The notes under the pieces were generated by a model. It saw only the letters and a list, made by a program, of their open reading frames with translations. It was not told the DNA's origin and made no database searches. The position numbers and the translations under genes are program-made. Shown in pieces: positions 12,303-20,439 of a stretch of 36,926 nt of DNA. Within the stretch, counting starts at the first letter, position 1. Each line of letters begins with the position of its first letter. This stretch comes from a virus. Location: IMG/VR virus record IMGVR_UViG_3300017776_003137, positions 1 through 36,926 of that record; one strand, 5' to 3'.

Positions 12303-13230
12303 AGCAAAAGCCTACGGAACTTTTGAAGAGTGGGGTGAGCGAGCTGGTTCACTTATTCAAAATGATGAAATAGATCATATTATTGATTATGATTGCGATG
12401 CTTATGACAGTGATGGCAATCCTCTTTTTATGTTTCGAAAAAATGTAATACCAAAAGCATTATGTAAACAAGCGTATGGTATATTAAGAAACGCCGCAAC
12501 TCCAACTGACAACCGAGGAAATGCGGCTGGTGAGTTTAATATAGCTGATGATATTAATTTAAAAAACCGAGATACTGTTCAACCTTCAAACAAAAAACAA
12601 AAAAGATTTCAAGTTCTGAAAAAAGATGGGTCACTTTCAAAAAGACTAAGAGCTAAAACAGTGAATAGTGGGATAATTGGATATTTTGACAGAACAATAC
12701 GCTTTCCCTATTGCCGTCAAACAGCTTGGACTGAGAAAAATTTTGATCAGTTTCGTGGCGCTTACCCTTATATAAAGCATATATCTGATCAGTTTAAAGA
12801 GGCTTGTCCTGAGCGTTGGAACGCTCAAAACGAAATGGCTCAAAAAACTAATGCAGACTTTTTGATTGGCGATACTGTTTTCACGACTGTAACTGTAAAT
12901 AAGAATTTTAGAACTGCTATTCATACTGATGCTGGTGATTTTAAGGGTGGATTTGGAAATATAGCTGTATTACAGGCTGGAAAATTCGATGGCGGTTACA
13001 CTTGCTTGCCAAGATACAGGGTCGGGTTTGATGTTAGAAACACTGATATTTGTTTTTTCAATGTTCACGAGTGGCATGGAAATTTAGAAGTAAAGGCAAA
13101 ACAACCATATGAACGAATTTCAATAGTTAGCTATTATCGTGAAAATATGTTCAGATGTGGTAATGCTGATGAAGAATTAAATATTATCAAGGGGCGCAAA
13201 GATTTGACCGGTCTAAACGCGGAGCAATAA
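12283..13230 (+). CDS. TET/JBP family 2-oxoglutarate, Fe(II)-dependent DNA base dioxygenase
   Basis: 315 residues. The C-terminal double-stranded beta-helix shows the TET/JBP layout: FTTVTVNKNFRTAIHTDAGD (H214 and D216, iron ligands), GFGNIAVLQAGKFDGGYTCL, RVGFDVRNTDICFFNVHEWHGN (H265, third ligand; H262 nearby) and RISIVSYYREN (R278, 2-oxoglutarate). The family oxidises the 5-methyl group of thymine or 5-methylcytosine in DNA to hydroxymethyl. No cytosine methylase is encoded in the window, so thymine is the simpler substrate, as for JBP; this is inference. The first 190 residues may form the DNA-contacting part. It is followed one base later by the amidotransferase gene. Confidence 0.85.
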   Translation: MSVKIYEAKAYGTFEEWGERAGSLIQNDEIDHIIDYDCDAYDSDGNPLFMFRKNVIPKALCKQAYGILRNAATPTDNRGNAAGEFNIADDINLKNRDTVQPSNKKQKRFQVLKKDGSLSKRLRAKTVNSGIIGYFDRTIRFPYCRQTAWTEKNFDQFRGAYPYIKHISDQFKEACPERWNAQNEMAQKTNADFLIGDTVFTTVTVNKNFRTAIHTDAGDFKGGFGNIAVLQAGKFDGGYTCLPRYRVGFDVRNTDICFFNVHEWHGNLEVKAKQPYERISIVSYYRENMFRCGNADEELNIIKGRKDLTGLNAEQ

Positions 13231-13231
13231 T

Positions 13232-13903
13232 ATGTGTGGAATAGTTGCCGCGTATGATCATAATGGCGTTGATATGAAGTTATTCAGAAAGATGATGCTT
13301 CAAGCCATGATAAGAGGGCAACACGCTACAGGAATAAGTTATATACAAGACGATAAAGTAATCACAATAAAAGAGCCAGTAAAAGCAAGCTTGTTCTCTA
13401 TGCCTAATATAGAAACAATAGCGATAATCGGTCACTGTAGGTATTCAACAAGTGATCTTGAATATAACCAGCCTATTTCGAGTGAAGACCAAGCAATAGC
13501 CCATAATGGGGTTGTAACTCAATTGCCACCGGAAGAATGGGAAGAGTGCTATGGCTTCAAAACAACTGGTAAAAATGATACAGAGCTTTTATTAAGAGCT
13601 TTCGAAAACGACATACACCCATTGGAGGCTTTTCCGAAATCTTCAATATCATCTGCTGTAATTAGTATCGAGGCCGATGGTCCTGAAATTGGTTTTTTTA
13701 GGAACGGACAAAGACCTTTATGGTATGATTACGATGATGAAACGCAAGCTTGTTATGTTGCAAGTACGGAAAATATTTTTGATAGGAGTGGAGATTTTCA
13801 CCACATAAAAAGGTGCGTTGCTGGTGAACATTATCGTATAACGCAAAAAACTGGTTTTATGTCTTATAAATTTATTGAGGGTTTTGAGGATTTACAGCCA
13901 TGA
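13232..13903 (+). CDS. Class II glutamine amidotransferase domain protein
   Basis: 223 residues beginning MCGIVAAYD: C2 becomes the N-terminal nucleophile after removal of methionine, the hallmark of class II (Ntn) glutaminase domains. Further family blocks are RGQHATGISY (29-38), GHCRYST (68-74), AHNGVV (89-94) and TGKNDTELLL (111-120). Only the glutaminase domain is present; no sugar isomerase, synthetase or phosphoribosyl domain follows. It would release ammonia from glutamine, or transfer it to a product made by its neighbours. In this operon it could amidate an amino-acid group attached to a base. The chemistry is unproven; the fold is clear. Confidence 0.85.
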   Translation: MCGIVAAYDHNGVDMKLFRKMMLQAMIRGQHATGISYIQDDKVITIKEPVKASLFSMPNIETIAIIGHCRYSTSDLEYNQPISSEDQAIAHNGVVTQLPPEEWEECYGFKTTGKNDTELLLRAFENDIHPLEAFPKSSISSAVISIEADGPEIGFFRNGQRPLWYDYDDETQACYVASTENIFDRSGDFHHIKRCVAGEHYRITQKTGFMSYKFIEGFEDLQP

Positions 13904-14517
13904 GGCTATGTGAAGAGGCTGAAATAGTTGATCTAATTAATTCTTCAAAATCTGGTAAGAATACAAAATTTCTTTCTGCATCTCATAGTCTCTGGAAGAG
14001 GTTTGGTAATTATGACAGGTATCCACCGCTAGTTTTAGATGATAATGGAATTAAAAGCGTTATATTTGCAACTTTTTCTGTTCGTAGTGGCTATGTAAAT
14101 TTATACGAGATATGCACAGTGCAAGGGCAAGAAGGTAAAGGTTATGCATCAAAAGCTTGGGATGGATTTCTTGAACATGCAAAACAACATGATATGCAAA
14201 GATTAAAAATAAGTTGCACGCCAAGTAGTATTAGTTGGCATGTGAGAAATGGCTTAGTGTTCTGGTCTGTAGACCCTTCTGGTTCTTTAAGATCAGACCA
14301 ACCAATATACCAAACAAGAAAAGAACAGTTACAATTCAGAGAAAAAGCTATAAAAAATCCGGTAATTGCGTTTCCGGACGTTAAAGTAATAAAAAAATTG
14401 AGAGCCGAGGGTCTAGAAGATCATAACTTCGGCGTTAAAAAAGCCGCGCAAGTAATTGGCGCAATACAAGAGGTAAAATCAGCTTGGCTCCGGAAAGCTT
14501 TATTCAAACAAAATTAG
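13900..14517 (+). CDS. GNAT-type acetyltransferase of the modification operon
   Basis: 205 residues, starting in an ATGA overlap. The GNAT core is visible as VNLYEICTVQGQEGKGYASKAWDGFLEHA (about 66-94), in which QGQEGKGYAS is the acetyl-CoA loop (Q/RxxGxG/A), followed by LKISCTPSSISWHVRNGLVFW (108-128), the typical strand and 'N-G-(F/L)' motif. The C-terminal 60 residues (VIAFPDVKVIKKLRAEGLED ...) are an extension of unknown role. GNAT enzymes cap amines; here the candidate acceptor is an amino-acid-modified base, as proposed for other phage hypermodification clusters. A protein acceptor remains possible. Confidence 0.75.
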   Translation: MRLCEEAEIVDLINSSKSGKNTKFLSASHSLWKRFGNYDRYPPLVLDDNGIKSVIFATFSVRSGYVNLYEICTVQGQEGKGYASKAWDGFLEHAKQHDMQRLKISCTPSSISWHVRNGLVFWSVDPSGSLRSDQPIYQTRKEQLQFREKAIKNPVIAFPDVKVIKKLRAEGLEDHNFGVKKAAQVIGAIQEVKSAWLRKALFKQN

Positions 14518-15485
14518 ATTATCGTGAAAAAGATAATAGAAGAGAAGCCTTCATTTTATGGTTTGCTTGGTCTTTAAGATATAAAGATTGTGACCCTGCT
14601 TTATGGATGATGAAATATATGTTCGACCGGTATGAGTTTAACATAGAACAAAAGCTATGGGTTTGCTGGTTATATGGCACAACTTATTATGCTCCGACTT
14701 CATGGGTAATGTGGAACGAATTTCCTGATTTCGAGCTTGTAGGTGAGAAACGGCTTGAAGAATGGAACAACACAAACTATAAAAGACTTAGATATCAAAC
14801 AGATACAAAGTATAATAAAGGTCATTTGCCTAAACAATTTGCGTCATATTATAAATGGGTTCATACAAATAACCCAGAAGGAACGCAAAAAGCCAAATTT
14901 GAAAGTATAGTCAGATCAACAAATGACCCTTTCAAAGCATTATGGGGGGAAATTAGTAATTCTCTATATAAGTTTGGAAGGTATTCGACGTGGTTTTACA
15001 TGCAAGCATTAAAGCAATGCGCTGACATACAAACTGAACCGCCAGACTTAGTCCTTAGAGATGATAAGGGGAGCAAAAGTCACAGAAATGGATTGCTCTA
15101 TGCTTTGGGTTTAGAAGAATTAATCGGACAAAAGCTAAATAATCTACAGGTTGATATGTTAGAAAAACAAGCATCAATTATTCTTTCAGAAACAAACAGT
15201 AGATTTGGTACTAAAGGTGATTTCTATGATATGGAAACATGCCTTTGTAGCTTTAAGAAGTTATTTCGTGAGCGTGATGGTCGCTATCTTGGATATTATT
15301 TAGATAGACAGGCAGAAGAAATCAGCAAAGTGCAAAATGATGGCTGGTCTGGGGTAAACTGGGATGTTTACTGGCAAGCGCGTAGGGAAACAATACACCC
15401 TTTATTAGGGGCTTCTCGGAGAATTAAGAAAGATAAATTTGCAGATTTTTTAAAGAGTGGTAATTTTATGAGGGAATTATTCTGA
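14484..15485 (+). CDS. Amino acid:DNA transferase-like protein (alpha-glutamyl/putrescinyl thymidine pyrophosphorylase superfamily)
   Basis: 333 residues, starting at TTG 14484 with AAGAGG upstream; no ATG lies near and this overlaps GNAT by 34 nt. The N-terminal half has the block RREAFILWFAWSLRYKDCDPA, MMKYMFDRYEFNIEQKLWVC, WLYGTTYYAPTSWVMWNEFP. The 'EQKLW..wLyGtT...pTSw' pattern is what I associate with phage amino acid:DNA transferases, which replace the (pyro)phosphate on a 5-hydroxymethyl base with an amino acid. The pairing with a downstream hydroxymethyl-base kinase supports this. The C-terminal half holds a second helical part (TCLCSFKKLFRERDGRYLGY). Assignment is by memory of motifs plus context. 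Confidence 0.7.
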   Translation: MAPESFIQTKLDYREKDNRREAFILWFAWSLRYKDCDPALWMMKYMFDRYEFNIEQKLWVCWLYGTTYYAPTSWVMWNEFPDFELVGEKRLEEWNNTNYKRLRYQTDTKYNKGHLPKQFASYYKWVHTNNPEGTQKAKFESIVRSTNDPFKALWGEISNSLYKFGRYSTWFYMQALKQCADIQTEPPDLVLRDDKGSKSHRNGLLYALGLEELIGQKLNNLQVDMLEKQASIILSETNSRFGTKGDFYDMETCLCSFKKLFRERDGRYLGYYLDRQAEEISKVQNDGWSGVNWDVYWQARRETIHPLLGASRRIKKDKFADFLKSGNFMRELF

Positions 15486-16021
15486 TGTTTAGATGTATAG
15501 CGGTAGGTGGAGAGCCTGCAACCGGCAAGACAACCATGATGAAAGAGCTCTATAAGAATATGGGAGTTACTCATAATCTAAAAGCAGGGTTATTGAGAGG
15601 ACATATAAACAATACTACCAATGTAAGTTTAATGGGCTTGTATAACGATGCTGGTACGTTCTTAGGTACTGATAGGTTATCAATGGCTGTAAATACAGAC
15701 TTTCAAAAATATGTTAAAATGAAAAAAAGACATATTGTATTTGAAGGTGATAGATTATTCACAAATAATAATTTAAAATTTATCGGCCAACATTATGAGT
15801 TACGTATAATTATTCTCGAAGCATCAAAGCAAGAACTACATGACAGGCATATATCAAGAGGTGATGGTCAAAGTGATGTTTTCTTAAAGGGCAGGGCTAC
15901 TAAAATACGCAATATTGCAACAGAGTTTGGGGGTAAGGTAGAACGTAAATCTTTAACTGAACCAGCTCATTCTATACAAATGGCTCAAGAATTGCTACAA
16001 TGGCTAGAAACAGGCAAATAA
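15485..16021 (+). CDS. P-loop 5-hydroxymethyl-pyrimidine DNA kinase-like protein
   Basis: 178 residues. Walker A GGEPATGKTT (8-17) near the N-terminus; GTDRLSM (61-67) and IVFEGDRLF (84-92) are the diagnostic blocks of phage 5-hydroxymethyluracil DNA kinases, the last acting as a Walker B-like strand. EASKQELHDRHISRGDGQSD is the lid region. These kinases phosphorylate the hydroxymethyl group on a base in DNA so that an amino acid or amine can displace it. Its start overlaps the transferase stop by one base. With the dioxygenase it completes an oxidise-phosphorylate-substitute route. It ends 14 nt before the terminase genes. Confidence 0.85.
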   Translation: MFRCIAVGGEPATGKTTMMKELYKNMGVTHNLKAGLLRGHINNTTNVSLMGLYNDAGTFLGTDRLSMAVNTDFQKYVKMKKRHIVFEGDRLFTNNNLKFIGQHYELRIIILEASKQELHDRHISRGDGQSDVFLKGRATKIRNIATEFGGKVERKSLTEPAHSIQMAQELLQWLETGK

Positions 16022-16035
16022 GAGAGGGTGGTTAG

Positions 16036-16602
16036 ATGGCTCCAAGATCAGATAGTAAAATAGATCAAGTAATGACTGAAAAGCTCAGGTTGGAGTTTGT
16101 TGAGGGATATACAGAAAACGATATCCGAGTTTTTCCAACCATTGATCAGCTAATTAAAAAATATGATTTGCCTGTCAAAACTGCTTACAGAAGATCAAAG
16201 GATGGGGATTGGCAAGAACAGCGTAATCAATTCAAATCTAAGTACGAAGCCCAGAGAACAGCTCAAAGGGCAAAAAGAAAAGCTGAAAAAGCTGACAAAT
16301 TCGACGACACGGCTATGACATTAGCCGAAAACATACTTGCTCGAATTGGTCGAAAGCTGACACTTGCGGCTCAACAGGATCGAGTAACAGGTGAAGATAG
16401 CATAACAACGCCAGAGTTAAGAGACATAGCTGAAACTGTCTTAAAGGCACAAAAGGCTGGAAAACTTGCTTTAGGTGAAGCCGCAGAAATCAAACAGGTA
16501 GTAGCAGATGATGTCATCCCAAGAAGCCTCACAAGAATTGTTGACCAATTGGACCAACTTGCCGCGCAAAAGTCACAAGGGGCTAACCACACTATACAGT
16601 GA
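16036..16602 (+). CDS. terS: Terminase small subunit
   Basis: 188 residues. The N-terminal helix-turn-helix (PTIDQLIKKYDLPVKTAYRRSKDGDWQEQRNQFKSK, about 35-70) is the small-terminase DNA-recognition domain, followed by a long charged oligomerisation helix (YEAQRTAQRAKRKAEKADKF) and a C-terminal region that would contact TerL. It recognises the packaging site in the concatemer. It starts 14 nt after the kinase of the modification operon and overlaps terL by 95 nt, so both units are probably on one transcript. The packaging site is not identified. Confidence 0.8.
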   Translation: MAPRSDSKIDQVMTEKLRLEFVEGYTENDIRVFPTIDQLIKKYDLPVKTAYRRSKDGDWQEQRNQFKSKYEAQRTAQRAKRKAEKADKFDDTAMTLAENILARIGRKLTLAAQQDRVTGEDSITTPELRDIAETVLKAQKAGKLALGEAAEIKQVVADDVIPRSLTRIVDQLDQLAAQKSQGANHTIQ

Positions 16603-17806
16603 ATGGCTTGATACAGCGCGAGATAGTCAAATTACTCCAGTAGGGGATTGGGCTGTCTGGCTTATCCTTGCTGGTCGCGGTTGGGGAAAAACAAGAACTG
16701 GCGGAGCTGATGCGGCTCTATATGCATTAAAGAACCCTAATACGCGAGTTGCGGTTGTTGTGCCTACATTTGGAGACTTAAAGCGAGTAGCCTTCGGTGG
16801 CGAAAGTGGAATACTTTCTTATTTACCTAGAGAATGTTTGTTAGCTGGTCGTGGGCAGGGCTATAATAATACTGTTCAAGAGATTAGATTGTTTAATGGG
16901 TCAATAATACAGGGGTTTGCCGCAACAGAACCAGAAAGATTGCGTGGTCCGCAATTTCATAGGGCTTGGTGTGATGAAATAGCCGCTTGGCCTTATCCGG
17001 AAACATTTGATCAGCTGATGTTTGGTTTGCGTCTTGGTGACAATCCACAATGTGTAATTACAACTACTCCAAAACCCACGCCGCTCATAAAAAACCTACT
17101 TAAACGCACAGGAACAGTAATTACTCGCGGCAGTACCTTTGATAATGCAGATAATTTAGCGGCTGGAGCTTTAACACAGCTTAAAGAAAAATACGAAGGT
17201 ACAAGGCTGGGAAGACAAGAACTATATGCAGAAGTGCTTGAGGATATCGAAGGCGCTTTATGGAATTGGAATATGATTGAAAGTTCTAGGGTTAAGCCTG
17301 AAAATGTCCCAGACTTGCAAAGGGTTGTGGTTGCAGTTGACCCCGCAGTCACAAATACTGAAACAAGCGACGAAACTGGAATTATTGTTGCTGGGCGTTG
17401 TGCAAATGGTAAATATTATGTCCTTGAGGATAGGAGCTTGCATGGCAGTCCGGATGGTTGGGCTAGAGAGGCAGTAAGGGCTTTTCATAAGTATAATGCA
17501 GATCGTTTGATCGCGGAGGTAAACAATGGTGGAGATTTGGTTGAAAAAGTGGTAAGAACTATAGATAGGGAAATACCGTACACGGCGGTAAGAGCCTCTA
17601 GGGGTAAAATTATAAGAGCTGAACCTGTTGCGGCGTTGTATGAGCAGGGTAAAGTACACCATGTTGGAGAATTTAAAGCTTTGGAAGATCAACTAACATC
17701 ATTTACACCAGAAGGCCGAGTATCACCTGATAGATTAGACGCTCTAGTTTGGGCATTAACAGACCTGACACAACAAACAGGGCAACCAGCATGGAGAATA
17801 AGCTGA
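16508..17806 (+). CDS. terL: Terminase large subunit, GTA gp2 type
   Basis: 432 residues. The ATPase domain has LAGRGWGKTRTG (about 54-65, Walker A-like) and FHRAWCDEIAAW (Walker B with D/E, about 152-163), then a coupling motif TTTPKPTP. The nuclease domain has VVVAVDPAVTN (first metal aspartate), a middle ADRLIAEVNNGGD segment and a final DRLDALVWALT. This is the headful-packaging-associated GTA/T4-like lineage rather than the lambda lineage. Start choice is uncertain (ATG 16508 or 16511) because the gene overlaps terS; homologues have about 30-50 residues before the Walker A segment, which fits. Confidence 0.9.
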   Translation: MMSSQEASQELLTNWTNLPRKSHKGLTTLYSEWLDTARDSQITPVGDWAVWLILAGRGWGKTRTGGADAALYALKNPNTRVAVVVPTFGDLKRVAFGGESGILSYLPRECLLAGRGQGYNNTVQEIRLFNGSIIQGFAATEPERLRGPQFHRAWCDEIAAWPYPETFDQLMFGLRLGDNPQCVITTTPKPTPLIKNLLKRTGTVITRGSTFDNADNLAAGALTQLKEKYEGTRLGRQELYAEVLEDIEGALWNWNMIESSRVKPENVPDLQRVVVAVDPAVTNTETSDETGIIVAGRCANGKYYVLEDRSLHGSPDGWAREAVRAFHKYNADRLIAEVNNGGDLVEKVVRTIDREIPYTAVRASRGKIIRAEPVAALYEQGKVHHVGEFKALEDQLTSFTPEGRVSPDRLDALVWALTDLTQQTGQPAWRIS

Positions 17807-19968
17807 TGGCATTTTTTGACTTTTTGAAACGAAACAACTTAAATTTAGAACAAAAAGAAGCGCCAAGGGTGCATATGCAACAAACAACGCCTTATCATAA
17901 TAGGCAAGATAGTTTTAAGTCTTATGCAAAAGAGGGTTATCAGCAAAATGCAGTAGTGTTCAAATGCGTGAATGAAATATCACAAGCGGCATCAGCAATA
18001 AATTTTAAAGTATTCCAAGGTGATCAAGAATTAGAACAGCACCCATTATTAACACTTTTAAACAAACCTAATCCAATACAGGCAGGAAATGAATATTTTC
18101 AATCACTTTATGCGTATATTTTATTATCTGGTAATAGTTACGCTATTAGTAGCACCGCTGGCGGCTTGCCATCTGAGTTACACCTTTTAAGGCCAGATAG
18201 AGTAGAAATAATTGCAAGCAATACGTCTATACCAAAAGGTTATAATTATACTATCAATGGGCAAATTGTAAAAACTTATGAAGCTGATCCATTCACAGGT
18301 CAATCCGAGGTAAAACATTTTAAAACTTGGAACCCATTAGACGATTATCTTGGAATGTCACCACTTATGGCGGCATCGATAGATGTTGATCAGCATAACC
18401 TCATAGCAAAACATAACATAGCATTGCTTTCAAATGGAGCTAGACCATCTGGAGCTGTAATATTTAAACCTACAGATACATCTGGAAGCCCTATGATGAT
18501 GTCTGATATTCAAAGGAAGCAAATAAAAGATGATTTAGATCGCAGAATGAGTGGGGCTAACAATGCTGGAAAGCCTATGTTGCTTGAGGGTGATTTTGAT
18601 TGGAAAGAAATGGGCATGTCGCCTAAAGATATGGATTTTTTACAGAATAAACACATGGCGGCTAAAGATATTGCATTATGTTTCGGTATTCCCTCACAGA
18701 TTATAGGTATACCAGACAGCCAAACTTATTCTAACATACAAGAAGCTAGATTGGCTATGTATGAAGAAACAATCATCCCATTAGCCATGCGTGTTTGTAA
18801 CGACCTTAACGAATGGCTGTCACCTTCATATGGTGATAATATCAAGATTGAATACGATTATGATACAATACCGGCAATGGTAGAGCGCAGAAAGCGTGTT
18901 TATGAAAATGTAACATCCGCAGTTCGTGAAGGTATTTTAACAAGGAACGAAGCGCGAGAAAGATTAGGATTAGCGCCTATCGATGGTGGTGATGATGTTT
19001 ACATTGCCGCAAATTTATTTCCATTGGGTGGCCCTGCCATACCGCCAGCAAGTGGAGATGATGCAAAGAAAGATGCAGAAAACGCATATGGAGTTAAAAC
19101 TGAAATTCGTAAGGATGTATATACTACTGAAGTTGAAGCTATCGAAAGGGCTGGCGAAATAGGTTGTGTAGGCTCACATAGTCACACTGAAAATGGAGAA
19201 ACGATATATATGCCATGCAATACACATTCAGCATATGTGGAAGCAACAGGCGAAGATGTAAAAGAAACAGAAGATAAAGCAGAAAGCGATATCGACACAA
19301 AGCCCACAGAAGCAATGGCAACTAATGCAACTCGCGGTTTAAAGCTCAGAAAAGAATTTAATCGTGGCGGTACGTTAGTTGGTGTATCAAGAGCAAATCA
19401 ATTAAAAGTTAGAGAGAGATTAAGCCCAAGAACAGTTAGAAGAATGCATAGCTTTTTCAGCAGACATGAAAGTGATAAGAGGGGCGTGGGTTTCAATAGG
19501 GGTGAAGAGGGTTATCCAAGCGCTGGTCTTATAGCTTGGTTGCTATGGGGTGGTGATAGTGGTCAAACATGGGCTAGAAAAAAAGCCGCACAGCTGGACA
19601 AAGAGCGTGACAAAAATTTTGAGTTAGAAGAGTTTTTTACCAACGAAGACATTATGGATATTAAAGCTAAAATAAGTGAAGCTGTAAAAAAAGGTTTAGC
19701 TGAAAAAGTTAAAGAACATAATGAAAAGCATGGCGATAAAAAAGGAAAGCGCGTGACCCAAGGTATGCTAGAAGCGGTATTCAGAAGGGGTGTAGGTGCA
19801 TATAACACAAACCCATCTAGTGTGAGGCCAAGTGTAAGCAGTGCTGATCAGTGGGCATATGCGAGGGTAAATGGGTTTTTAAGTGCTGTTAGGACAGGTA
19901 GATTTAAGCGTAGCAAGTATGATACTGATTTGTTGCCTAAAGATCATCCATTGAGCTCTAAGGATTAA
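17806..19968 (+). CDS. HK97-type portal protein with long C-terminal extension
   Basis: 720 residues from ATG 17806 (TGATG overlap with terL, GGAG upstream); earlier in-frame ATGs at 17749 and 17791 are less well supported. Residues 1-415 are a standard HK97 portal (YQQNAVVFKCVNEIS, HPLLTLLNKPNP, GNSYAI, NPLDDYLGMSPLMAAS, NKHMAAKDIALCFGIPSQ, ILTRNEARERLGL). Normal portals end at about 400-450. Here another 300 residues follow: a small C/H motif (C454, H458, H460, C471, H474; CVGSHSH ... YMPCNTH), an R/G-rich segment with SAGLIAWLLWGGDSGQTWARKK (about 572-593), and a C-terminal GVGAYNTNPSSVRPSVSSAD domain. The extension could be a fused head-morphogenesis or packaged module. Confidence 0.85.
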   Translation: MAFFDFLKRNNLNLEQKEAPRVHMQQTTPYHNRQDSFKSYAKEGYQQNAVVFKCVNEISQAASAINFKVFQGDQELEQHPLLTLLNKPNPIQAGNEYFQSLYAYILLSGNSYAISSTAGGLPSELHLLRPDRVEIIASNTSIPKGYNYTINGQIVKTYEADPFTGQSEVKHFKTWNPLDDYLGMSPLMAASIDVDQHNLIAKHNIALLSNGARPSGAVIFKPTDTSGSPMMMSDIQRKQIKDDLDRRMSGANNAGKPMLLEGDFDWKEMGMSPKDMDFLQNKHMAAKDIALCFGIPSQIIGIPDSQTYSNIQEARLAMYEETIIPLAMRVCNDLNEWLSPSYGDNIKIEYDYDTIPAMVERRKRVYENVTSAVREGILTRNEARERLGLAPIDGGDDVYIAANLFPLGGPAIPPASGDDAKKDAENAYGVKTEIRKDVYTTEVEAIERAGEIGCVGSHSHTENGETIYMPCNTHSAYVEATGEDVKETEDKAESDIDTKPTEAMATNATRGLKLRKEFNRGGTLVGVSRANQLKVRERLSPRTVRRMHSFFSRHESDKRGVGFNRGEEGYPSAGLIAWLLWGGDSGQTWARKKAAQLDKERDKNFELEEFFTNEDIMDIKAKISEAVKKGLAEKVKEHNEKHGDKKGKRVTQGMLEAVFRRGVGAYNTNPSSVRPSVSSADQWAYARVNGFLSAVRTGRFKRSKYDTDLLPKDHPLSSKD

Positions 19969-19970
19969 TT

Positions 19971-19997
19971 TAGGGGGCAATTATTACATGCCCCCTA
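19971..19997. terminator. Perfect 9-bp GC-rich hairpin between convergent genes
   Basis: TAGGGGGCA (19971-19979) and TGCCCCCTA (19989-19997) with a 9-nt loop, two bases after the portal stop and just before the leftward gene's stop. Short T-rich flank TTATATT follows on the plus strand. Best read as a bidirectional terminator. Confidence 0.65.
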
Positions 19998-20002
19998 TTA
20001 TA

Positions 20003-20377
20003 TTAAGATATTTTGCCTCTATGTATAATTAACTCAAGTTCGCTTTCGCCAAGAGCTTCAACTCTTCTAACAAATTCTTTACCAATATCAGTCCATTCCT
20101 TTAAGGTTTTGTTGGATAGCTTATCTGCTGGTATTCTTAGCCATTCGTTAAAGTGTCCATGTTCCTCAGGTTGTATGCTATCGTCGTAAGCAAAGTCAGG
20201 TGGATAGCTATCATAGGTAAATGTGAACGCTCCGGTATAATCATCTTCTAATTTTAAATACGGACAGCCAATAGCTTTAAGTATTTGTGACTTTTTAATA
20301 GTTGGGTTTGGTTTCTTAGCTACACGAATATTAAATATTCCTCTATCAAAACCTACAATTGTTTTTACTTTATGCAT
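20003..20377 (-). CDS. Leftward unknown gene inserted in the head cluster
   Basis: 124 residues on the strand opposite to all structural genes. Acidic middle (LEDDYTGAFTFTYDSYPPDFAYDDSIQPEEHGHFNEW), then a helix (LKEWTDIGKEFVRRVEALGE) and a beta end (LELIIHRG). TGAGGAAA lies before the ATG. I do not recognise the family. Its own promoter and palindrome upstream and a strong hairpin downstream make it a self-contained unit, as expected for a late-acquired extra gene ('moron'). Confidence 0.65.
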   Translation of the reverse strand: MHKVKTIVGFDRGIFNIRVAKKPNPTIKKSQILKAIGCPYLKLEDDYTGAFTFTYDSYPPDFAYDDSIQPEEHGHFNEWLRIPADKLSNKTLKEWTDIGKEFVRRVEALGESELELIIHRGKIS

Positions 20378-20410
20378 TTTATTTCCTCAAAAGATAACTG
20401 GTATACCTAG

Positions 20411-20439
20411 AGTATTACCTAATTCATACATAGTGTAAA
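20411..20439 (-). promoter_or_regulatory. Promoter candidate for the leftward gene at 20003-20377
   Basis: TTTACA (complement of 20434-20439), then AATACT after 17 nt or TAATAC after 16 nt (complement of 20411-20417), about 35 nt before the ATG. The -35 is an arm of the 19-bp palindrome. Confidence 0.45.

Noticed and set aside
17258-17692. 144-residue leftward open frame opposite terL
   Set aside because: Lies wholly within the nuclease half of a clear terL gene on the other strand; composition (many I, S, F, H) is that of an antisense shadow.
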